A stretch of DNA of 32,555 bases, taken from NCBI GenBank assembly GCA_030145325.1, contig JAQYVW010000002.1, positions 69,619-102,173 on the forward strand. The letters are read 5' to 3'. A model generated the notes under the pieces. That model saw only the letters and a program-made list of their open reading frames with translations. It was not told the origin of the DNA and ran no database searches. Positions 9,140-16,305 of the stretch are shown here, piece by piece. Numbering within the stretch: position 1 is the stretch's first letter; each line of letters opens with the position of its first letter. Made by a program: the position numbers and the translations under genes. This stretch comes from Desulfurivibrionaceae bacterium (GTDB lineage: Bacteria; Desulfobacterota; Desulfobulbia; Desulfobulbales; UBA5123).

Positions 9140-9200
9140 AACAGCAAAGTTATGCTTGTTTCCAAGCCTGGAGACTTCATAGCTTTGCTGTTTTTATTTT
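9140..9200 (+). terminator. Rho-independent terminator after the chemoreceptor gene
   Basis: Inverted repeat AACAGCAAAGTTATG (9140-9154) and CATAGCTTTGCTGTT (9178-9192), one mismatch in 15, followed at once by TTTTATTTT. It begins 30 bp after the stop codon on the transcribed strand. Confidence 0.75.
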
Positions 9201-9309
9201 ATCGCAACCCGTAATAATACCCAAAGTAGACACAGAAAATGTGCTAAACTCGGGCAGAAAATGATTCAGATTTGAATCTTTGCTGGAGCTTGGCCCAGGG
9301 ATTTCAAGA

Positions 9310-9675
9310 ATGAAAAGAGCAATTAAAGCTACTCTCTTGTCTGCTTTTATCTTGCCAGGGGCGGGGCATATTTTTCTGAAGAAGTATCGCCTTGGGATTG
9401 TTTTTGGTAGTGTTTCTCTGGCTGCGATTGGATATTCTCTGGTGAAGTCGGTGGAGATATCTTTGTCGATCTTAGGGGAGATACAAAGTGGAGCGGTGCC
9501 GCTGGATGTGGCGGCGATTACCGGGTTGTTGGCAAAACAGACCACTCCTTCCCAGCTGCTATTTTTGAATATCGCCACGTTTGTCGTGGCTATTTGTTGG
9601 TTGGCAGGAATTGTTGATTCTTATCGGCTTGGCCGAGGGATGGACAAGGATGATGACCTATTGGTTGATAAGTAA
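9310..9675 (+). CDS. Small membrane protein with a PGAGH motif
   Basis: A 121-residue protein from the ATG at 9310. Two or three hydrophobic segments are visible (about residues 6-20, 27-45, 82-102), with the motif LPGAGHIFLKKYRLGI near the N-terminus. That pattern resembles small TM2-like or DUF5683-like membrane proteins (PGxGxxY/F...KxxxG), of unknown function. The C-terminus is acidic (DKDDDLL). It lies 31 bp upstream of ppnP in the same direction and may be cotranscribed. The ribosome binding site is weak (AGGGA at a long spacing). I assign no function. Confidence 0.7.
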   Translation: MKRAIKATLLSAFILPGAGHIFLKKYRLGIVFGSVSLAAIGYSLVKSVEISLSILGEIQSGAVPLDVAAITGLLAKQTTPSQLLFLNIATFVVAICWLAGIVDSYRLGRGMDKDDDLLVDK

Positions 9676-9706
9676 AAATAATATCAGAAATTAAGAGGAG
9701 AGATTG

Positions 9707-10027
9707 ATGCCTGAATTTAAGGATGTCACCATCGTTAAAAAAGCAAATATCTACTTTGATGGCAAAGTGACCAGCCGAGCCATTGTTTTCCCCGATGGTT
9801 CCCGTAAGACTCTGGGGATCATGTTGCCTGGTGAGTATGAGTTCAACACCGATGCTCCGGAGCTGATGGAGATTATGGCTGGTGATCTGGAAGTGTTGTT
9901 GCCCGGTGAAGAGGTTTGGCAAACCATCAAGGGCGGAGAATCTTTTGAGGTTCCCGGAAATGCTAAATTTTCCCTCCGGGTCAAAGCAGTCATGGATTAC
10001 TGCTGTTCTTTTCTCGGCCAGCGCTGA
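9707..10027 (+). CDS. ppnP: PpnP-type pyrimidine/purine nucleoside phosphorylase
   Basis: A 106-residue cupin-fold protein of the PpnP (formerly DUF1255) family, which in E. coli splits nucleosides with phosphate into base and ribose-1-phosphate. Family hallmarks are [13 protein letters not shown] near the N-terminus, [19 protein letters not shown] in the middle, and the end motif [12 protein letters not shown]. The length is slightly above the 94 residues of the E. coli protein. I chose the ATG at 9707 because AGAGGAG precedes it; a TTG one codon earlier is in frame. It is a soluble cytoplasmic enzyme in a gene line with the membrane protein before it and the dehydrogenase after it. Confidence 0.9.
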   Translation: MPEFKDVTIVKKANIYFDGKVTSRAIVFPDGSRKTLGIMLPGEYEFNTDAPELMEIMAGDLEVLLPGEEVWQTIKGGESFEVPGNAKFSLRVKAVMDYCCSFLGQR

Positions 10028-10101
10028 GGTGACACGAGAGCTCTTCTTGAGCAGGTGAAAATATCCTGTGCAGATAAATAATAGGGATCAGGGAGGTTGG
10101 G

Positions 10102-11196
10102 ATGGCGAAATTTGCGGTGATCGGATGTGGTAATGCTGGGGCGGCGGTGGCGGCGCATTTAACCTTGCTGGGCGAAAAGGTCAGTATCTATGATATTGCT
10201 GACAGCCAACTGGCGCCTATTATTGCCAATGACAACACCATCACCTTGCAGGGCAAGATTGATGTGACCGGGGAGGCAAAAATTGATCTGGTCACCCAGG
10301 ATCTGGCCGCTGCCATTGATGGCGCGGAACTTATCATTTGCACCACCGCTGCCCATGTCCATAAGCATGTTGCCAGAGACCTTATTCCGCATCTAAAAGA
10401 TGGGCAAATCATCCTCCTTAACCCCGGTCGTACCGGCGGGGCGCTGGAATTTCGGAAGATTTTTCAAGAAGGGAACTGCCAGGCCGATGTGCTGGTGGTG
10501 GAGTCTCAGACCATCCTCTATGCGTGTCGTCGTGATGGGGCGGTGGTGAATATCTTTGGTAAAAAAAGGCGGGTGGCTTGCTCCGGGCTGCCAGCAGTGG
10601 AACTGCCCCGATTTGAAAAGATTATCCAGCGCGTTTTTCCGGAATTTGTTCTTGCTGAGGGTGGGATCTGGGCCACCTCCCTTGATAATATCGGCATGCT
10701 CTTTCATCCCACCCCGACCTTGTTGAACATGGGTCGGATGGAATCCGGCACCCCCTTTGATTATTACATCGATGGCTTCAGTCCCTCCATTGCCGCCCTG
10801 GTGGAGAGCTTGGATAACGAGCGCTTACTGGTGGCCAAGGCCTTAGGGGTGGAGTTGCCCACCGCTGTCCAGTGGTTGGAAAAGACCTATGGGGCCAAGG
10901 GGGAGAATCTCTATCAGGCCCTACAAAATAATGTCTCGTATCAGGGGATTAAGGCGCCGATGTTTAAAGAGGTGGGCGACAAGCTGGGTCTGCGCTATGT
11001 CATTGAAGATGTTCCCACCGGCTTGGTTCCCTTTGCCGAGCTGGGCCGAAAGTTCGGGGTGGCAACGCCAGCCATCGACTCGGTTATCAATCTTGCCAAT
11101 GTCATCTATGGCGCTGATTTTAAAGCCAGTGGGAGGAGCTTGGCTCAACTTGGTTTAGAGGAGATGAGCGAAGATCAGATCAGGAACTTATCCTGA
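10102..11196 (+). CDS. Opine/octopine dehydrogenase family NAD(P) oxidoreductase
   Basis: A 364-residue cytoplasmic oxidoreductase. The N-terminal Rossmann fold has the dinucleotide motif VIGCGNAGAAVAAHL (residues 5-19). The C-terminal half (about 190-330) matches the helical octopine/nopaline dehydrogenase domain, with DNIGMLFHPTPTLLN and YYIDGFSPSIAAL containing the conserved His and Asp. Family members reductively condense an amino acid with an alpha-keto acid or act on related substrates; the substrate cannot be read from the sequence. No opine-metallophore genes are beside it. A strong AGGGAGG site precedes the ATG. It faces the tpi-like gene convergently. Confidence 0.85.
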   Translation: MAKFAVIGCGNAGAAVAAHLTLLGEKVSIYDIADSQLAPIIANDNTITLQGKIDVTGEAKIDLVTQDLAAAIDGAELIICTTAAHVHKHVARDLIPHLKDGQIILLNPGRTGGALEFRKIFQEGNCQADVLVVESQTILYACRRDGAVVNIFGKKRRVACSGLPAVELPRFEKIIQRVFPEFVLAEGGIWATSLDNIGMLFHPTPTLLNMGRMESGTPFDYYIDGFSPSIAALVESLDNERLLVAKALGVELPTAVQWLEKTYGAKGENLYQALQNNVSYQGIKAPMFKEVGDKLGLRYVIEDVPTGLVPFAELGRKFGVATPAIDSVINLANVIYGADFKASGRSLAQLGLEEMSEDQIRNLS

Positions 11197-11249
11197 GATG
11201 GACTTGAGGTTGGGGGGGGCTTGTCGTTGATCAAAAATGCGGTACAACC

Positions 11250-11939
11250 TCAGGACAGTTCTGCCCAGATCCGCGCGAATTCATGCGGGTCAAGGCTCGC
11301 CGACCCTGCCATCACCCCACCGATTCCATCAATGTCTAGATAAGCCGCCGCGTTGGCTGCGTTTAGGGAGCCACCATAGAGGATCGGCTGCTGGGGGAGA
11401 CGGGCGTGGATCTCTTGCACCACTTCGCTAACCAGCTCCAGGGACTGGGGAATATCAATACCAATGGCCTCCACTGGCCCATAGCCGATGATCACCTTCT
11501 CGGCATCTGCTTCGCTTAAGGCCGCGATCTGGGCCGCTGCGTAAGGCTGATCCAGACAGAGGATGGGGGTGATTCCCACCGTCACCGCCTCCGTTACCTT
11601 ATTGGCAACCTCCTGATGGGTTTCATGAAAATAGCGGCGGCGCTCGGCGTGGCCGACAAAGGTATAATCCACCAGATCTCGCACCATTGCCGCGCTCACC
11701 GCCCCGGTGTAGGCACCGGTGGGGAAAGCTGACAGGTCTTGGCTCGCCAGAGAGATCTGGGTTGTTCCCAGTTCTTGCAGCAGTCTCTGCATTGGTTCTA
11801 GAGAGACAAAGGAAGGGGCGATGATCACTTCTAGGAGCGGGTTTGGCCGGTACACCTTGAGAAAGATGGTCAACCATTGTTCTGCCTCCCTCGTGGTTTT
11901 GTGGGATTTCCAGTTTGCCACCAGATATCGTTTATTCAT
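11250..11939 (-). CDS. Triosephosphate isomerase homologue lacking the catalytic glutamate
   Basis: A 229-residue TIM-barrel protein clearly related to triosephosphate isomerase. Asn9 and Lys11 (VANWKSH), His97 (VGHAERR) and the phosphate-binding YGGSLNAAN and DGIGGVMAGSASL segments are kept. The loop-6 motif YEPVWAIG reads YGPVEAIG: the catalytic base Glu is Gly154 and the Trp is Glu157. I checked this in the DNA, where the codon is GGG. A helix before that strand is also shortened, giving an archaeal-like length (bacterial TIMs are about 250). It probably is not an ordinary glycolytic TIM; it may be inactive, altered in activity, or a phosphoester-binding protein. It lies 24 bp after the methyltransferase gene. 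Confidence 0.88.
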   Translation of the reverse strand: MNKRYLVANWKSHKTTREAEQWLTIFLKVYRPNPLLEVIIAPSFVSLEPMQRLLQELGTTQISLASQDLSAFPTGAYTGAVSAAMVRDLVDYTFVGHAERRRYFHETHQEVANKVTEAVTVGITPILCLDQPYAAAQIAALSEADAEKVIIGYGPVEAIGIDIPQSLELVSEVVQEIHARLPQQPILYGGSLNAANAAAYLDIDGIGGVMAGSASLDPHEFARIWAELS

Positions 11940-11963
11940 GGTTAGGTCTCGTCGGTAAATATT

Positions 11964-12731
11964 TTATGCCAAAGAGGGCGGGGTCTCTACGTTGTAGCCA
12001 TGGCTGGCAGAGTAGATAGATGCCATGTTGCCATTGATGGCATACTCCACGGGGATTCTAAGGTCCTTGAAAGTAGTAAGGTGGTCGTCCATACTTCTTG
12101 AAACCAGTTTTTTCTTGTTATCTAAGGCTTCAAGGTATTTGTCCGCAAAGCGATTTCCCTTTACCAAGGTTGTAAAATACATCTTTCCTTTTTCATCCAG
12201 AATATTTTGCAAATATCTCAAGAGCTGGCTGGTGTCATCAAGGCAATGCAATAGATTTTCGGAAATAATGGTTTCGAATCTCTTTGCCCGAAATGGCAGG
12301 TGGAGAGCATCATTGTGCAGGAAAACCATGTTGTCTGGAACCTTGCCATTCATGTTGCTCACTCTTGCTTTGGCGATCTTGAGCATTTTTAACGATTGGT
12401 CTACCAAAACAACAGGTCGCTGGGAATATTTTAGATATGTGCTGGCGGTAAAAGCCAGCGAGCCGCAGCCAAGGTCCAAGACGAATCCTTTCTGGCTGGA
12501 TCGTAAGGCACGGTGGGCAAGAGAGGCGAATATCTCGATGGAATAACCCCAGATAAGTCTGTTGTAGATTGGATTGCATGCCACCCAGTCGTAAATGTTG
12601 CCAAACTTGGTGTCATAGGTGTTGCTGTCAACGACATCAGATCCAACTGAATAGATATGCGGCTCGATCAACTTGAGGGCGGTTGCGTTGGTAAGCAACG
12701 TCGATAAGGTATTTTCGTCAAGTGTTGTCAT
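11964..12731 (-). CDS. Class I SAM-dependent methyltransferase
   Basis: A 255-residue cytoplasmic protein with the SAM-binding motif I FVLDLGCGSLAF (residues 83-94), an acidic motif II (VVLVDQS) and a post-I region FLHNDALHLPF that fits Methyltransf_11/25 domains. The N-terminal 60 residues (YDTKFGNIYDWVACNPIYNRLIWG) resemble small-molecule methyltransferases. The substrate is unknown. AAGGAGAG lies before the ATG. It is between a TetR regulator and the TIM-like gene in one direction, which suggests a small regulated operon. The codon and base composition looks more AT-rich than the nif genes beside it. Confidence 0.85.
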   Translation of the reverse strand: MTTLDENTLSTLLTNATALKLIEPHIYSVGSDVVDSNTYDTKFGNIYDWVACNPIYNRLIWGYSIEIFASLAHRALRSSQKGFVLDLGCGSLAFTASTYLKYSQRPVVLVDQSLKMLKIAKARVSNMNGKVPDNMVFLHNDALHLPFRAKRFETIISENLLHCLDDTSQLLRYLQNILDEKGKMYFTTLVKGNRFADKYLEALDNKKKLVSRSMDDHLTTFKDLRIPVEYAINGNMASIYSASHGYNVETPPSLA

Positions 12732-12818
12732 TTGCGTACTCTCCTTGCGATGGCAAATAGTTGTGCTGCCCTAACGGTTGGCAGGGTTTAATCATTGCCA
12801 TGGGGAGTGGCGGGATGG

Positions 12819-13490
12819 TCAGTAGATAAAAAATTCCTCGAACCAGTCGCTTAAAGCGTTCTCCTCCGCGCCTACTTTCCCGCCTTGCTCGTATGTTTGG
12901 ATGCCGTTCAGGTGTTGATTGATACTAGTTGAAAGCCACTCCAGGGCTACCTTCACCGTAAGGTCAGGTTTGCGGAGGAGCTCCATCAGGACACCGAAGT
13001 ACAGTGAGAACAGTGATGAGGCGGCGATACCTGCGTCAGTATCGGGCCGAACTGTTCCCCGTTCCTTTTCCACCTCAATTAGATTGCTGAAGAAATGTAG
13101 ATAGTGCTCCAGTTGCCGGCTCAGGTGAGGGTTTGATCCCTCGGGGGCAAAGGCCGTGTCACGGATCAGCACTCGGTAGAGTTCGCGGTTGCCGTCATAA
13201 AAGCTGTACATGGCTTGGGCAATGTGGAGGAACCGGTTGTGGAGGGAAGCTTCTTGAGGGATGGTGGCTACGGCCTGGCTAATGTTACGTTGGATGTCTT
13301 CATAGAGGGCCACCTCCAGTAGTGCGGTTTTATTGCTGAAGTGTACCACCACTGAAGCTGGCGAGACGCCCGCCTCGGTGGCAATGTCCCGCATGGTGCA
13401 CTGTTCCGGGCCTTTCTTTTCGAAGAGTTTGCGAGCAGCGGTGAGAATCAGTTGCCTTGTTTCCTGTTTTGTGGTTTCGCGGCGGTTCAT
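12819..13490 (-). CDS. TetR/AcrR family transcriptional regulator
   Basis: A 223-residue regulator with an N-terminal TetR helix-turn-helix (about residues 12-58: LILTAARKLFEKKGPEQCTM, then DIATEAGVSPASVVVHFSNK) and a helical ligand-binding C-terminal domain. The promoter region directly upstream carries repeated TAAACGTGTTTA dyads, which fit an autoregulatory operator. The methyltransferase and TIM-like genes follow downstream in the same direction (87-bp gap) and are the likely targets. The inducing ligand is unknown. Confidence 0.9.
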   Translation of the reverse strand: MNRRETTKQETRQLILTAARKLFEKKGPEQCTMRDIATEAGVSPASVVVHFSNKTALLEVALYEDIQRNISQAVATIPQEASLHNRFLHIAQAMYSFYDGNRELYRVLIRDTAFAPEGSNPHLSRQLEHYLHFFSNLIEVEKERGTVRPDTDAGIAASSLFSLYFGVLMELLRKPDLTVKVALEWLSTSINQHLNGIQTYEQGGKVGAEENALSDWFEEFFIY

Positions 13491-13504
13491 GGGTCCCCTG
13501 ATGG

Positions 13505-13542
13505 TAAACGTGTTTTATTGTTAAACGTGTTTAGTGTAAACG
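13505..13542. promoter_or_regulatory. Candidate TetR operator repeats
   Basis: Two dyads, TAAACGTGTTTT (13505-13516) and the perfect TAAACGTGTTTA (13522-13533), are followed by a half site TAAACG (13537-13542). They begin 15 bp upstream of the tetR-family start codon, where an autorepressor would act. Binding is inferred from position and symmetry. Confidence 0.55.
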
Positions 13543-13649
13543 GGGGAGGGGGTAGGTGTCAAGAGAGTTTTTCTGGAGCTTGGAATTGGTGATGAGAGGT
13601 ATGGATAAGGATGGGCAGATGCCGGGAGGTTAGTTTGTCGCAGCGGTGG

Positions 13650-14369
13650 TCATAGCTGGCCGGTTTGGGTAGTCCGAGGGATGGAGATAGAGCTCAAGTT
13701 GTTTCCCTTAGGGCATGAGTCCGGGGAGGTGCGGGTCAGCCAGTCGCGGGTGATTATCCCCCGGTCGATGGGGAGAACATGGTCGGCCAGATACATGGCC
13801 TCGTCAAGGTCGTGGGTGACCAGCAGGATCGGGATCTTGAGGGAGGCTTTCAACCCTTTTAATTCCTTGCGTAACTGTTTGCGAGTGAGGATGTCCAGGG
13901 CTGAAAAGGGTTCGTCCAGCAGCAGCACCTTGGGGTCGCTGGCCAGGGCCTGGGCCAGGGCTGCTCGCTGCCGTTCGCCGCCGGAGATGCGATTTGGTTT
14001 GCGGTGGCGCAGTTCGCTGATGTTAAAAAGGTTTAGCAGTTCCTCAACGCGGCCTGGTTCTTTGGCGGCGAAGGCGATGTTTTTTTCTACGCTCAAGTGC
14101 GGGAAAAGGGTGTGATCCTGAAAGACGTAGCCCAGTTGCCGTTGCTGTGGCGGCAGGTTGAGCCCTTGCTCGCTATCGAACCAGTCGCGCTGTTCATGGC
14201 TGATCAGCCCGGTGTCGGGCCTTTCCAGACCGGCCAGCATGCGAATGATACTGGTCTTGCCTGCGCCCGAGGGGCCGACAAAAGCCAGCAACTGGCCTGC
14301 CTCACAGGTGAAGCCGACGTCGATGGTGAAATGGGGGAATCGTTTGACCAGATGGGCGTTAAGCGGCAT
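13650..14369 (-). CDS. modC: Molybdate ABC transporter ATPase ModC, short form
   Basis: ATP-binding subunit of the molybdate importer, 239 residues. Walker A GPSGAGKTS, Q-loop YVFQDHTLFPHL, signature ISGGERQRAALAQAL, Walker B VLLLDEPFSALD and the switch His in VTHDLDEAMYLAD are all present. The protein ends soon after the ATPase core; E. coli ModC has about 350 residues because of a C-terminal MOP (molybdate-binding) domain that is absent here. The last 40 residues (after VLPIDRGI) look unlike other ATPases and may be unstructured or reflect an old frameshift. The gene overlaps modB by 11 bp. Assignment to molybdate rests on the neighbouring modA, modB and modE. Confidence 0.85.
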   Translation of the reverse strand: MPLNAHLVKRFPHFTIDVGFTCEAGQLLAFVGPSGAGKTSIIRMLAGLERPDTGLISHEQRDWFDSEQGLNLPPQQRQLGYVFQDHTLFPHLSVEKNIAFAAKEPGRVEELLNLFNISELRHRKPNRISGGERQRAALAQALASDPKVLLLDEPFSALDILTRKQLRKELKGLKASLKIPILLVTHDLDEAMYLADHVLPIDRGIITRDWLTRTSPDSCPKGNNLSSISIPRTTQTGQL

Positions 14370-15024
14370 GGGCTGACCTCCGGTTGAGTCCGTTTACCAC
14401 CAGCAGAATTACATAACTGATGGCCACCAGGGCCAGGGAAAGAATCCACGCTTCTTGATAGCGCAGCGCTTCCACGTACTCGTAGATGGCGATGGAGGCG
14501 ACCTTGGTCTTGCCGGGAATGGAGCCGCCCACCATCAGGATCACCCCGAACTCGCCCATGGTGTGGGCAAAGGCCAGGATCCCGGCAGCGATCAGGCCGC
14601 TGATGGTGTTGGGGAGAATGACTCGAAAATAGGCGGTAACCGGGGTGCAACCCAGCACCTGGGCCATCTCTAGCAAGCGACTGTCCAATCGTTCATAGGC
14701 GGTTTTGAGGGGTTGCACCGCATAGGGCAGGCTGTGAACCATGGCGGCAAGGAGGATGCCGACAAAGGTGAAGACCAGCGGTTGGCCGGTGAGTACCTGC
14801 CAACCTTTACCCAGCATCCCGCTAGGCCCCATTAGCACTAGCAGGTAAAAGCCCATCACCGTGGGCGGCACCACCAAGGGCAGGCCGATCAGCGCCTCCA
14901 CCAGAAACTTGCCGGGAAAACGAAAGTAAACCAGGCAATAGGTGAGCGGTGCCGCCACCACCAGCAACAGGGCAGTGCTGATCAGGGCCAGCTTGGCGGA
15001 GAGAATGAGTGGGGTGAGATCCAT
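14359..15024 (-). CDS. modB: Molybdate ABC transporter permease ModB
   Basis: Inner-membrane permease, 221 residues, normal for ModB. It shows five or so hydrophobic helices, PLVVPPTVMGFYLL near residue 50, the EAA loop (AQVLGCTPVTAYFRVILPNT) and the ModB-typical AHTMGEFGVILMVGG segment. It lies between modA and modC, overlaps modC by 11 bp and is 103 bp from modA, a gap that holds heptamer repeats and a hairpin. It forms the homodimeric channel for ModA-delivered molybdate. Confidence 0.93.
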   Translation of the reverse strand: MDLTPLILSAKLALISTALLLVVAAPLTYCLVYFRFPGKFLVEALIGLPLVVPPTVMGFYLLVLMGPSGMLGKGWQVLTGQPLVFTFVGILLAAMVHSLPYAVQPLKTAYERLDSRLLEMAQVLGCTPVTAYFRVILPNTISGLIAAGILAFAHTMGEFGVILMVGGSIPGKTKVASIAIYEYVEALRYQEAWILSLALVAISYVILLVVNGLNRRSAHAA

Positions 15025-15052
15025 GGTGTTTTCTTTTCGTGTAATGAGTTGT

Positions 15053-15094
15053 GAGGGCTGAGGGCTGAGGTTTGAGGACTGAGGACTGAGGACT
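15053..15094. repeat. Six tandem heptamers between modA and modB
   Basis: Six 7-bp units in a row: GAGGGCT twice, GAGGTTT, then GAGGACT three times. They lie between the modA stop and the modB start. Units of 7 bp in noncoding DNA can change copy number by slippage. Confidence 0.85.
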
Positions 15095-15123
15095 TAGGTT
15101 GCGTTCTCTCAAACCTCAGTCCT
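15061..15123 (-). promoter_or_regulatory. Intercistronic hairpin between modA and modB
   Basis: AGGGCTGAGGTTTGAG (15061-15076) pairs with CTCAAACCTCAGTCCT (15108-15123) with one mismatch in 16, enclosing most of the heptamer repeats. There is no U-tract after it in the transcribed direction, so a strong terminator is unlikely. It could stabilise the modA message end or reduce modBC expression, as seen in other transporter operons. Confidence 0.6.
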
Positions 15124-15127
15124 TTGT

Positions 15128-15868
15128 TTATCGATACCCGTAGGCCGCAGTGATTTCAGCCGCTGCTTTAGTAAATAGAAACTCCCAAAAACGTCTGGCA
15201 GCATCATTGTCGGCAGCTGTTTTAAGGGTGCAGCCCTTCTGTACCACCAGCGGGGCCTGGGGGATCAACCAGTAGTGACCCTTTTGGCCGATTTCACTTA
15301 AGGCATAAGAGAGGGCGGCAAAGCTGAAGCGGGTGGCGCCCAGTTGGCTGTACTGAAAGGACTGCCCAGCCGATTGGGCGAAAACCAGCCGGGATTCCAT
15401 GCTTTTGCGCAAGCCGGTGACCTTGAGGGCGGTGGCGGCGGCCATCCCGTAGGGGGCCACTTCGGGGCTGGCCATGGCGATGCGGCCCTGGTCGGTGCGC
15501 AACGCCTGTTGCCAATCAGTTGCTTGGTTAGCCTGGTCTTTTGTCCATAGGACTACTCGGCCGCGAGCATAAATCAGCGGTTTTTCGGCCAAGCCTGCCT
15601 GGTAAAGAAGCTCGGGCCGTTTGCCATCGGCGGCGAGAAAGATGTCGTAGGGGGCGCCGTTTTTGAGCTGCCCGTAAAGTTTGCCGGTGGAAGAGGAACT
15701 GTAGGTCACCTTGATCCCGGTTTGCCTGGTAAAGAGGGGGACCAGTTTTTCAAGGGTTTGGAGGAAGTTCGCCGCCACTGCCACTGAGACGGATGCCGCC
15801 GTTGCCGGGCCAGCTCCAAGGAACAAGGTCAACAGGGAGGTTGCGGTGATTTTGGTGAACCGTCTCAT
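15128..15868 (-). CDS. modA: Periplasmic molybdate-binding protein ModA
   Basis: Substrate-binding protein of the molybdate importer, 246 residues from the ATG at 15868. I chose this start because it gives a clean signal peptide (MRRFTKITATSLL...ATA-AS) and starts one base after the modE-like stop; longer in-frame starts run back into that gene. The mature protein shows VAVAANF, YSSSSTGKLYGQLKNGAPYDI with the conserved oxyanion-binding serines, and FLAADGKRPELL. These fit the ModA family. Confidence 0.93.
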   Translation of the reverse strand: MRRFTKITATSLLTLFLGAGPATAASVSVAVAANFLQTLEKLVPLFTRQTGIKVTYSSSSTGKLYGQLKNGAPYDIFLAADGKRPELLYQAGLAEKPLIYARGRVVLWTKDQANQATDWQQALRTDQGRIAMASPEVAPYGMAAATALKVTGLRKSMESRLVFAQSAGQSFQYSQLGATRFSFAALSYALSEIGQKGHYWLIPQAPLVVQKGCTLKTAADNDAARRFWEFLFTKAAAEITAAYGYR

Positions 15869-15869
15869 C

Positions 15870-16250
15870 CTAAAACTCCAGTTTGTTGCTCTCCTCGGCG
15901 AGAAATTTCTCCAATCGTGCGTGCAGGCTCCAGAAGGCATTTATCGCCTCTTCTCCGGCCTGGGTGAGTTTGGTGCCGCCGCCGCCCTTGCCACCGCTTA
16001 TCTTTTCCATCAATGGTTCCTTGGCCTGCCGGTTCATGGAATCAACCAGATCCCAGGCATGCTTATAGGACATCTCCATGGACTTGGCAGCCTTGGAGAT
16101 GGAGCCGAATTCGCGGATTCGTTCCAGCAACACCACCCGCCCATGGCCAAGAAAGGTGCCATCCTTACCTTCGATCCAGGCCCGACCGTGGCAGTGGTAG
16201 CCTTCGCCGGGGTTGCCGGGCTGTTTTTTCTGGCGATGCGATTTAGTCAT
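15870..16250 (-). CDS. ModE-like winged-helix regulator without a molybdate-binding domain
   Basis: A 126-residue DNA-binding protein that matches the N-terminal half of ModE: GHGRVVLLERIREFGSISKA, then AAKSMEMSYKHAWDLVDSMN and the glycine-rich wing GGKGGGGTKLT. E. coli ModE has about 260 residues with a tandem MOP sensor domain; that half is absent. I place the start at the ATG at 16250, since the only upstream in-frame option (TTG at 16286) would read through a ModE operator. No Shine-Dalgarno precedes the ATG, so the transcript may be leaderless. It is the first mod gene and lies one base before modA. How it senses molybdate is unclear. Confidence 0.85.
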   Translation of the reverse strand: MTKSHRQKKQPGNPGEGYHCHGRAWIEGKDGTFLGHGRVVLLERIREFGSISKAAKSMEMSYKHAWDLVDSMNRQAKEPLMEKISGGKGGGGTKLTQAGEEAINAFWSLHARLEKFLAEESNKLEF

Positions 16251-16281
16251 ACCGTTATATATACAAGAATATAACGGTATG
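16248..16281. promoter_or_regulatory. ModE operator covering the modE start codon
   Basis: A perfect 13-bp inverted repeat with an 8-bp spacer: CATACCGTTATAT, ATACAAGA, ATATAACGGTATG. Its core CGTTATAT-N-ATATAACG matches the known ModE consensus (ATCGNTATATA-N6-TATATAACGAT). It overlaps the ATG of the modE-like gene and lies between that gene and the nif genes, so it should control the mod operon and the regulator itself. Confidence 0.85.
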
Positions 16282-16305
16282 GTCAAGCCATGCAGGGCAG
16301 GGGGG

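Noticed and set aside
15869-15940. Longer ModA N-terminus
   Set aside because: The extension overlaps the modE-like gene and would hide the signal peptide.
16251-16286. Upstream TTG start for the modE-like gene
   Set aside because: The extension would be coded by the ModE operator itself, and no ribosome binding site precedes it.
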